In this document: positions 57,658-64,000 of the stretch, piece by piece
Position numbering within the stretch: position 1 is the stretch's first letter
Layout: each line of letters opens with the position of its first letter
Source: Streptomyces deccanensis
GTDB taxonomy: Bacteria; Actinomycetota; Actinomycetes; Streptomycetales; Streptomycetaceae
DNA length: 64,000 bases
NCBI RefSeq assembly: GCF_022385335.1
Contig: NZ_CP092431.1
Span: forward strand, 5,518,001-5,582,000
Direction: 5' to 3'
The notes under the pieces: generated by a model
The model's input: the letters and a program-made list of their open reading frames with translations, nothing else
Told to the model about the DNA's origin: nothing
Databases searched by the model: none
Program-made: the position numbers and the translations under genes

Positions 57658-57928
57658 TTAGGAGTTCGATCCGCGCCTGCTCCAGCTGGTGCCGTTGACT
57701 GATGCGGCGGCCGGATGGAGACGCTGGTGTACACCTCCGCCCGGCGTCGTTGATGTCAGCCGTAGATGTCAAATACTGGATTGGTCGATGAGAGCCACGA
57801 GTGCGTTGCCGGACGGGAGTGCTTGCTGTAGTTCACTGCTGTACAGCGGAACCTGCGAGGGCGGCGATGACCAGCGTCTGCACGCAACCAGCAACCAGTG
57901 TCTATGGGCAAGCGCCACCGACCACAGC
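57658..57928. other. Intergenic stretch right of the IS5-type element
   Basis: About 270 bases with no credible gene. A plus-strand frame reads EFDPRLLQLVPLTDAAAGWR directly after the element, possibly the tail of a gene destroyed by the insertion. Nothing else recognised. Confidence 0.3.
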
Positions 57929-58132
57929 TCAAGTGCCTACTTGATCACCATCCTCCGAAAACTGTGACAGACGACCAGCGGCGTGCTCGGACTGCTTCCT
58001 CTTGCGCCGCTGACGACTGCGGCGGATCAGCCAACTGCCAGCGGCCATACAGCCGGTGGCTACCAGTGACCCAGCTACCTCAATCAGAGCGCTCTGGCCG
58101 ATGGATCCCCAGGGCAGCGTGTCTACCCACAT
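57929..58132 (-). CDS. 67-residue hypothetical membrane protein
   Basis: MWVDTLPWGSIGQSALIEVA continues GSLVATGCMAAGSWLIRRSR and a highly basic tail, i.e. one membrane helix with positive-inside charge. AGGA lies just before the ATG. Divergent from the HTH-like gene at 58266. No family recognised; it may be part of the same cassette. Confidence 0.5.
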   Translation of the reverse strand: MWVDTLPWGSIGQSALIEVAGSLVATGCMAAGSWLIRRSRQRRKRKQSEHAAGRLSQFSEDGDQVGT

Positions 58133-58265
58133 TCCTACTGTCCCTCCGAACGACAAGTACTGCGCTTCCAGGCTGCGTTGGTGCAGGACAGCACGGACAC
58201 GGGCGGACGACAGGCGGTATCGTCGGACGGAATCGGACGGAATCGGACGGAGCGGGTGGATAGCT

Positions 58266-59192
58266 GTGGCGATCTTGAAGCGGCCAGTTCTGCCAGATGG
58301 ACCGCAGAAGGATCTCAACGCTGCGCTGCATGATCTTCACTTGCGAGCAGGGCTACCGTCGGTGCGTGACCTGGAGGTCCGTATCGGCGGCCCAGGCATC
58401 GCTGGCAGGAGTCGGATTCATGACGCGTTCACAAACGGCCGCCTACCGGCCTGGGGGCTACTCCAGGTGCTGGTGTCGGCGCTAGCGCAAACGGTCCCCG
58501 GTTCGGACACGGCTGCCGAGGAGGGCCGCATCTACCAGCTTTGGTTGGCAGCGTCGGGCCGCACAACTTCTCAAAAGCCGGAAAAGCAACCTGCACTCGA
58601 GTCTCGCAGAACATTGCTGGTCCCTGCAGAACAGTCCAGGCGCGCCATCCTCGCTATGCGGGTTGAGTGGGCAAATCCGGCTGCGCTAAAGGTCGAGACA
58701 CGGAGAGGCCTGCGTGAGTGGGTGGGTAAGGCGCTGGATGATATCGGATGGCCCAGTACCGGAGAGCATCGAAGGAATGACAGTGCCGGTTCAACTATCA
58801 TCCTGAATGCTTCGAGTGAAAGTCCGAACCTGACAGTCGCAACCTTCTTGTCCGCTCTGGATAGCGAGATGGAATACCTGCGGCTCATGACTTCGGCTCA
58901 CGCCGCGGGCTCGATAAAATTAAAGTTCGTTGCTGTCAACGATCCGGCTGCGTCCAGCCATGAAGAGTCAATGTGGCTTTTGGGTGCTCTTTTGTCGGTT
59001 GCATTTGAAGCCTTTTGGTCGAGTTCCGCAGGGCCTGTTCCAGCAATGGTGCATGGTATCGACACCAGGGAAGGTCAACTGCCAGGCAGTTGGGCGAAGT
59101 ACACCACTTGCGTCAATTTTGAGGGGATTCAGCGAACTCTGTCACTCCTTGAAAGGGGGAATTCTGACGACCCTTGGTCTGCTCCTTTCTGA
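58266..59192 (+). CDS. HTH-like N-terminal domain protein of unknown function, partner of a SLATT protein
   Basis: A 308-aa protein. Residues about 12-85 (DLNAALHDLHLRAGLPSVRD, GRSRIHDAFTNGRLPAWGLL, QVLVSALAQTVPG, EEGRIYQLWLAA) form a helix-turn-helix-like domain that in actinomycetes is found at the front of many effector or signalling proteins. The C-terminal ~180 residues (TRRGLREWVGKALDDIGWP, TIILNASSESPNLTVATFLS, EESMWLLGALLSVAFEAFWS) match nothing that I recognise. The G+C content drops visibly along the gene. GTG at 58266 is chosen because conservation begins there. It converges with the SLATT gene 106 bases later. Confidence 0.7.
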   Translation: MAILKRPVLPDGPQKDLNAALHDLHLRAGLPSVRDLEVRIGGPGIAGRSRIHDAFTNGRLPAWGLLQVLVSALAQTVPGSDTAAEEGRIYQLWLAASGRTTSQKPEKQPALESRRTLLVPAEQSRRAILAMRVEWANPAALKVETRRGLREWVGKALDDIGWPSTGEHRRNDSAGSTIILNASSESPNLTVATFLSALDSEMEYLRLMTSAHAAGSIKLKFVAVNDPAASSHEESMWLLGALLSVAFEAFWSSSAGPVPAMVHGIDTREGQLPGSWAKYTTCVNFEGIQRTLSLLERGNSDDPWSAPF

Positions 59193-59298
59193 AAAGCCCT
59201 TTCGGGGCTCTCGACGCAGTCGTCGGAACTTCGGGGTAGCTCGCCACGGCGGCGAGCATGCCCTGCTGTCCATCTTCTCATTGGATGATGGCGGCCTG

Positions 59299-60132
59299 CT
59301 ACTGTGCTGGCGCACCGCGACTTGCCGTGTTGCCTTGCTGCACTTCAGGGGGTTGCTCCAGTTGCAGTTCCTTCTTCCGCTGCTCATCCTTGATTCGCTC
59401 AATCGTTTCCGCGAACGCGCTTGGTGCTTCTTCGGTGCTCACGCGGCCGGGGCTGTAATGATTAATCCGCAAGCTGAAGGCTTGGAGTTCTAGTTCAATA
59501 GAGTCCGCGGTTTGCTGAAGATTCATACTTCTTTCGCGGAATTTGAAGTAGGAGATGATCCCAGCTGCAATGCTTACGATGGCGCTCAAGCCGACGGCGA
59601 TCCAGCTCCATATTCCTTGCTCGGCAGCCGCGGTCGTTGCAACAGACGTAAGAATTGAACCAACGATTACCGTAATCTGGAATCGATTGTGCCGGTTGCG
59701 ATATTTTTGTGCGCCGCGCCTATAGTCATCGCGAAGCCCCGGTACGGAATCAAGATAGTTGCGGAACGCGTTCGAGATCGATTGACCGTCTAGGTGTGAC
59801 GAGTACTGCAGATTAGACTTCTTAGCTAGGGCTTTTCGAAGGTTGACCTGGGCGCTTCGGAGTTCGCTGCGGGAGTCCGACCAAATAGATAGCGAGCCGA
59901 TCAGTGAAACCAGAAATAGCGCCCCAAGAGCAAAATTCATGAAAGCGCGCCCGTGTCCGGGTTTGGAGAAGTCGCCGAAAACGTTACCTGCGGCAATGGC
60001 CCCGCCGATCGCCGGAGTCATGACAAAGAGTAGAAGTCTGGATATTCTTCGGGAAAAAAGCTTCTCACTTACGGCCGCATCTGCTTCGATGATCTCTTGT
60101 TCGATGGCCAGTAGGGAATCTGCCTCAGTCAT
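59299..60132 (-). CDS. SLATT/DUF4231 two-helix membrane protein
   Basis: A 277-aa membrane protein. After an N-terminal helical part with two helices (LLLFVMTPAIGGAIAAGN, FALGALFLVSLIGSLSIW) comes YRRGAQKYRNRHNRFQITVI leading into two hydrophobic helices (VIVGSILTSVATTAAAE, WIAVGLSAIVSIAAGIISYF) and FRERSMNLQQTADSIELELQ, the DUF4231/SLATT pattern. SLATT proteins are predicted pore-forming effectors of nucleotide-signal conflict systems. G+C content is clearly lower than the genome. ATG at 60132; a GTG at 60138 is an alternative. Confidence 0.78.
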   Translation of the reverse strand: MTEADSLLAIEQEIIEADAAVSEKLFSRRISRLLLFVMTPAIGGAIAAGNVFGDFSKPGHGRAFMNFALGALFLVSLIGSLSIWSDSRSELRSAQVNLRKALAKKSNLQYSSHLDGQSISNAFRNYLDSVPGLRDDYRRGAQKYRNRHNRFQITVIVGSILTSVATTAAAEQGIWSWIAVGLSAIVSIAAGIISYFKFRERSMNLQQTADSIELELQAFSLRINHYSPGRVSTEEAPSAFAETIERIKDEQRKKELQLEQPPEVQQGNTASRGAPAQ

Positions 60133-60149
60133 GATCACCCCCCCAGGCC

Positions 60150-60468
60150 GGTCAGGCTACCAGCGCCGATAGGTCGGTGGAGCGGCTTTGGGGTGGCGCT
60201 GCTTTGGCGCGAGTGATCATGGCCCCGTAAGCTTCCGGCGCGTCGGGCAGTCTGTGGACCTGCCCGGTAAAGCACGACGTTGGGGCCATGATCTTCGAGG
60301 CTCGCGCCAAAGTGGCTCCGTAAAGCCGTGGAGCCGACCGCCCCAGCCACGACGTACCCCTTCTCTGGCATCAGGTGGCCATTGCTGTGCGCGCGGCACG
60401 GGCGCCGGCCGGGCTGGAGCGGGGCGGAGACATGAGCGCAGGCCCGGCCGGGGGCCGGGCCGCGCGCG
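60150..60468. repeat. Long imperfect inverted repeat upstream of the integrase remnant
   Basis: TTTGGCGCGAG near 60203 and ATCATGGCCCC near 60218 recur in reverse complement as GGGGCCATGAT near 60284 and CTCGCGCCAAA near 60301, with GGTCGG and CGGCTTT also mirrored further out. The centre holds a smaller hairpin (GGGCAG ... CTGCCC, about 60247-60267). The whole structure spans about 60160-60345. It may be an excision/transfer or regulatory site of the integrative element. Confidence 0.55.
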
Positions 60469-60999
60469 GTGAGCGGAGCGAGCCGCCTTGACAACCTCGT
60501 GATCCGGGTCCGTGTCGCCGAGCCCGAGCGGACGAACGGGAAGCGCGCTCCCGGAGCCACCAAGTCCGATGCGGGCGCCCGTCTCGTCGTCCTGCCGGCC
60601 TTCCTGGAGAAGGAGGTCAAGCGCCACCTCGCCTGGTACGCGGAGAAGGGGCCCGACGGACTTCTCTTCGTCGGGGAGAAGGGCGCTGCCTTCCGCCGCA
60701 CGTCCTTCGGCCGGAAGTGGCGTCGTGCCCGTGCTGCTGCGGGGCTGCCGGACGGCTTCCGCTTCTACGACCTTCGCCACACCGGGCACACGCTGTCCAC
60801 GCGCTCCGGCGCCACGCTCAAAGACACGATGATTCGGGCGGGGCAGTCCTCCGAGAAGGCCGCGCTGATCTACCAGCACTCCGACGACGAGCGTCAGCGC
60901 GACTTGGCGGCCGGCCTTGACGAGATGGTGCGCGCCGAGCGTGCGAAGAACCACACGGGCGACTCCGCGCACCACAAGGAGGAGGCCACCGGGACGTAG
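60469..60999 (+). pseudogene. Tyrosine recombinase (integrase), N-terminally truncated
   Basis: Only the C-terminal ~170 residues remain: KSDAGARLVVLPAFLEKEVK, FRFYDLRHTGHTLSTRSGAT, IRAGQSSEKAALIYQHSDDE with the catalytic Tyr. A full integrase of this family has about 400 residues; the N-terminal DNA-binding half and the first catalytic Arg are missing, since the frame before 60484 is unrelated. The stop lies 93 bases before the third tRNA-Gly fragment, the usual int-att arrangement. It marks the end of element B. Confidence 0.8.
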
Positions 61000-61060
61000 C
61001 CCGAGTCCTTATGGTGCGGTTGTGGTGCGCCACCCGCTCACCGGTCTAGACAACAAAGAA

Positions 61061-61083
61061 CCCCCAGGTCACCGACCTGGGGG
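61061..61083 (-). terminator. tRNA-Gly terminator copy 3
   Basis: CCCCCAGGTC ACC GACCTGGGGG: perfect 10-bp stem, 3-base loop, directly downstream (minus strand) of the third tRNA-Gly fragment. Confidence 0.75.
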
Positions 61084-61091
61084 TTTCGTAT

Positions 61092-61136
61092 GGAGCGGGT
61101 GACGAGAATCGAACTCGCGCTCTCAGCTTGGGAAGC
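61092..61136 (-). other. tRNA-Gly(CCC) 3' half, attachment-site remnant 3
   Basis: 45 bases from GCTTCCCAAGC (anticodon CCC) to CACCCGCTCC, with intact T arm. The 5' half is missing and replaced by AAGCGCCGTG, as in copies 1 and 2. The flank at 61160-61270 (TCTGACCTG, CACCGTTGTTGACCGTGGTT, GGGCACGCTATGGGCACG) matches the flank of copy 1 (38206-38310). It is the junction between element B, which ends with the integrase, and element C. Confidence 0.87.
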
Positions 61137-61426
61137 CACGGCGCTTGGGTGAACGCCACGTCTCTGACCTGCACAGTTGTCCTCTTCCTGGGGCGGTCGT
61201 GAGGGTGGATCGCACCGTTGTTGACCGTGGTTGTCCGCCCTTATGGGCACGCTATGGGCACGACGGCGAGCCGTGCGGGAGGGGAGTGGCCGTCCGGCCC
61301 CCGCAGGGCTGGCCTGGCTCCGACTCGAAGGTTGACTGAGTGGGGGCATTGCGACAGCACACTGTTGTCCGGCGTGGCGTGCCAGCGCTCTGGGGCGCGT
61401 TGTACGCGCTGACGGGCGGGCCCGGG
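61137..61426. other. Element C left flank
   Basis: 290 bases, gene-free. It holds the attP-like flank shared with 38184-38340 and the 3' trailer of the next gene. No other signal noted. Confidence 0.4.
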
Positions 61427-62458
61427 TCACCCCGTGGTCAGCGTCGACAGTGCCCTGCACAAGGTCGTGGCGTCTTCGACCGCCTGGCGGCAATCGGCTT
61501 CGGTGATGACCAGGCGCTGGCCGGTTTGGGCGGGCGACGACGGGACCTTCCGCAGATACTTCTCGTCGATCACCCCGTCGTTGTGGGTGTGCACGTGGCG
61601 AGCGGCCCAGGTCGCGATCAGGTGCTGCCAGACCGCTGGTTCAAGAACCGTGCGGAGATCTTCGTATCCGGCGGCTGCAAAGAGGTCGGCCATGTCGTCC
61701 AGACGCTGGAACACGTTTCCCTTGCCTCTGAGACGGTCTGCTGCGTCCGTCACCGCGTCCTTGAACACCGCGGAGGCCAGGGCCTCGACTATCCCCACGA
61801 CGTTCTCGATGGTGTCGACCCAACTGCGGGTGAACACGCCTTGTTCGCGCAGTGCGGCTTTCGCCTCGGAGGGCACGGCGTTCAGCGCGTCCAGGCGGGC
61901 AGTGTCGGCCTGGAGGGCGTCGAAGGCGACCGAAGCGGGGGGAATCCGGCCGCAGATCGGGCAGTACCGGTGTTCTCCGAAGACGGCGTAGTGCGTGTGG
62001 CAGTCGGTGCAGATGCGTACGCGGGCCAGTCGTTCCTCGTCGACGCCCGGCAAGGGGCGTGGGTAGAACGGCTTCTCCTTGTACGAGACCGAGAAGGAGA
62101 CGCTGCCGCGGCGTGAAGCACCTTGGCCAAGGCGGCGAAAGGCTTTGTTGAAGCCTTGGGCCACGATCTGCATGCCGAGGTCCTTCACCGCACGCATCAT
62201 GCGTTCGCGCTGCTGGGCGGTCATGAACTCGGAGTGGTCCCCGTGATGACCGCAGTAGACGCACCAGAGCTCGGGATTCTCAGGAAGGGCCTCGTAGTCC
62301 TCGCCGTTCATCCGGAAGCTCAGCGAGCACTGCGGGCACTGGCGGCCGATATAGCCGTCCTCGTCCAAGGGCATGCTGATGCCGAGCCGGATCTCGTCGC
62401 CCTGCCGACCGACGATCTTCGCGCCGTCAGCCATCCTGAACTCACGCTCGCTCCACAT
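61427..62458 (-). CDS. Zinc-ribbon protein with HEPN-like RxxxxH motif
   Basis: A 343-aa soluble protein. Two metal-binding knuckle pairs: CPQCSLSF ... ELWCVYCGHHG (about residues 41-72) and RICTDCHTHYAVFGEHRYCP with IC (about 150-172). The C-terminal helical part ends ATWAARHVHTHNDGVIDEKY, where R-x4-H followed by NDG and a Tyr resembles the catalytic motif of HEPN-type RNases. Start ATG at 62458 (an ATG at 62434 is possible). First gene right of attachment remnant 3. A defence or RNA-targeting role is inferred, not shown. Confidence 0.65.
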   Translation of the reverse strand: MWSEREFRMADGAKIVGRQGDEIRLGISMPLDEDGYIGRQCPQCSLSFRMNGEDYEALPENPELWCVYCGHHGDHSEFMTAQQRERMMRAVKDLGMQIVAQGFNKAFRRLGQGASRRGSVSFSVSYKEKPFYPRPLPGVDEERLARVRICTDCHTHYAVFGEHRYCPICGRIPPASVAFDALQADTARLDALNAVPSEAKAALREQGVFTRSWVDTIENVVGIVEALASAVFKDAVTDAADRLRGKGNVFQRLDDMADLFAAAGYEDLRTVLEPAVWQHLIATWAARHVHTHNDGVIDEKYLRKVPSSPAQTGQRLVITEADCRQAVEDATTLCRALSTLTTG

Positions 62459-62639
62459 GAGCCGATTGTGCCTTCTGGCACTGACAGCGCCGGGTTCCGC
62501 ACACTGCCTCAGCCTGACTGGACGTCCGGCGTCGCGGCCGCCGGTGGAGCAGACACCAGCCCCACAGTTCGTCGCGCTGGTCGTGGCAGCCATGGCCGGT
62601 TGACCGGCGCAGGCAGGCAGGTGGGGCTTCCCGTTCTTT

Positions 62640-63790
62640 GGGCCATGCGGGAAGACTCCGGCCGCGGCTGCTAACAGAGGGTGAGAGGCGTAGCGGATGT
62701 CCCGGTTGTCCTCGAAGTCGGCGGGTAGGTGATCCTCCGGGTTGTGCCACCGGTTGGCGCCCACCTCCCGGATCTCCCGTCGGCGCAGGGCGTTCGCATC
62801 GACGGTCTCGTTCGCCGCGGCCTCCGCCGCAGGGCCTTGAGCTTTTTCTCTCCGCCGACCACCGGGAAGACCCCCCCCGTACCGTCCCGGACGGCTCCGA
62901 CAACGTCGCCTCCGCCACTCGCAGGAGCATCGCTTCTCCAAGCTGGACGAACAGGTCCACCATGGAGTCGGTGATGTCCGCCTGCCGGACACGGCACACC
63001 GTGGCCGGCAGCGACGGCTGCATCTGCTCCAGGTCCGCCGGGTAATCCTTTGACCCACGAGCCCCGCCAGGCGTGGACCAGCTTCTCCGACGCACCCGCT
63101 TCTGCTTGTTCACCTCGGCCAACAGGCGGTCCGGGCCAGGGGCGCCGGGATCCGTCTTCGACTCGGCGAAGTGTGACCGCCTGACCCCTGGCCACCGCGC
63201 CAGCGCTGTCCGAGCTGTGCTGGGTGCCATCGTCTGCGATCAGGTCCTTCAGCCAGGAGCGGGTGAGGTGGCTGAGCCAGACCGTCGTGCTACGACAGAA
63301 CCACTTCTCAGACTCCTTGACCGCCAGCCGACGTACCTGCCCCGGCTGCGGCACCGGGCCACCGCCGCCGCGAGACGATCCCGCGACAGCTACACCGGAC
63401 ATGGTTCGGCCGCCAGCCACGCTGTCAGCCGGTCCTGGTCCCTTTCGGTGTTCGTCCGGAACCGGACACCCGGATCTCGTCCCCGGTGCCGCTGGATCGC
63501 TTTGCTCTGCCGGTCGTAGTCCGCCCATGCCGCAGATACCTTCACCTGCTGCTCTACGTACTCCACTGCGAGGTCGGCACTTCCTTGGCCGAGCCCGGAA
63601 ACGGGGTTCTGTCGCCGTTCCTTCATCGCGAAAGGGATTTCAGCGGCAGCGTGAAGCCGAGCCTGGTCGTCCCGGACTCGTTCCCACCCGATTCATGGCG
63701 CCTTCGAGCAGCGTTACGACCTCGATCAGGTCCTCCTGCTCCCAGCCCTGCCGTGTCCGTGCCCTTCTACCTCACTCGAAAACACTCGTG
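62640..63790 (-). pseudogene. Tn3-family transposase, multiply frameshifted and truncated
   Basis: In several frames one can follow GTTRLGFTLPLKSL (63.65-63.70 kb), VEYVEQQVKVSAAWADYDRQ and DRLTAWLAAEPCPV, APGQVRRL-like and LTRSWLKDLIADDG, QADITDSMVDLFVQLGEAML, then ALRRREIREVGANRWHNPED and LPADFEDNRDIRYA. This order matches the N-terminal and middle parts of Tn3-type transposases. At least three frameshifts and the missing catalytic half make it dead. The sequence between 62459 and 62640 is not recognised. Confidence 0.7.
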
Positions 63791-63933
63791 CAGCTTGATC
63801 GAGGCGCCCGGCGAGGGGGACTCGACGACTGCGGCGGTCACACGGCCCTACACGCCCGTTGGCCGTAGCTGTAAGCGAACAGGGATTGCCCGACCGAGGG
63901 AGGTGACGTCGGGGCGGGGTAGTTCCGCCTGGA

Positions 63934-63986
63934 ATACCCCCAGGGGTATAGCTGTTATGGTGAGTATCAGATACCCCCCGGGGTAC
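63934..63986. promoter_or_regulatory. Two CsoR-type operators
   Basis: ATACCCCCAGGGGTAT (63934-63949) and ATACCCCCCGGGGTAC (63971-63986), 21 bases apart. Both fit the ATACCCC..GGGGTAT palindrome bound by the copper sensor CsoR and by persulfide-sensing CstR relatives. They lie just before the ribosome-binding site of a gene that starts outside the window. Confidence 0.75.
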
Positions 63987-63989
63987 ACC

Positions 63990-64000
63990 TCTGGAGAGGA
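63990..64000 (+). promoter_or_regulatory. Ribosome-binding site of the next gene
   Basis: CTGGAGAGGA at the very end of the window is a strong Shine-Dalgarno match. The start codon should lie within about 10 bases outside. The controlling operators suggest a copper or reactive-sulfur gene such as csoR, a copper chaperone/ATPase, or a rhodanese. Confidence 0.6.

Overview
The window is very G+C rich, uses G/C-ending codons almost throughout, starts many genes with GTG and carries families typical of Streptomyces: TAXI protein behind a two-component pair, DUF5707, DUF5990, PadR/ABC pairs and hemicellulases with ricin-type lectin domains. It also has DmdR/IdeR-type iron boxes. I read it as a chromosomal segment of a Streptomyces species. 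Species and chromosome position cannot be told from the sequence.

Left part (1-38 kb), mostly intact genes. 1-2.6 kb: end of a response regulator, its histidine kinase and a TAXI solute-binding protein. 2.7-5.5 kb: a secreted lytic-transglycosylase-like protein converging on an APC permease across a shared hairpin. 5.8-10.5 kb: kdpFABC potassium pump operon with a leading micro-ORF and no kdpDE beside it; kdpA carries a palindromic repeat inserted in frame. 10.6-14.5 kb: a TetR repressor, MFS exporter, SDR oxidoreductase and alpha/beta hydrolase tied together by five copies of one 14-bp palindrome. 14.5-17.5 kb: hemerythrin-like and ferritin-like proteins, DUF5990 and DUF5707. 17.7-26.7 kb: an iron block with a ferric-iron ABC importer, bacterioferritin and a siderophore ABC importer, with iron boxes before three transcription units. 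27.7-32.2 kb: a GH74 xyloglucanase-like and a GH62 arabinofuranosidase-like secreted enzyme. 33-38 kb: a large secreted protein, remnants (MFS, IS3 transposase), a YfbM-like protein and a DHFR/RibD-like reductase.

Right part (38-64 kb), a layered island. Three copies of the 3' half of a tRNA-Gly(CCC) gene plus its terminator lie at 38.1, 44.1 and 61.1 kb, all on the minus strand, all lacking the 5' half and all followed by the same attP-like flank. This is what tandem insertion of related integrative elements at one tRNA gene leaves behind; the intact tRNA should lie to the right of the window. Segment A (38.2-44.1 kb) holds a PadR regulator and a FtsX-type ABC transporter. Segment B (44.1-61.1 kb) holds a second DUF5707 gene, an ArsR-SulP-PNPOx-ATPase-STAS cluster, a PhnA-like gene, a second ArsR, four insertion sequences (two of them nested), a visibly lower-G+C pair consisting of an HTH-like protein and a SLATT/DUF4231 membrane protein, and a truncated integrase directly before the third tRNA fragment. 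Segment C (from 61.1 kb) starts with a zinc-ribbon/HEPN-motif protein, a decayed Tn3-family transposase and, at the very end, a promoter with two CsoR-type operators for a gene outside the window.

The most promising candidates for something undescribed are the HTH/SLATT pair (58.3-60.1 kb) and the zinc-ribbon/HEPN-motif protein (61.4-62.5 kb). Both sit at the edges of the tRNA-Gly island, a usual location for defence genes.
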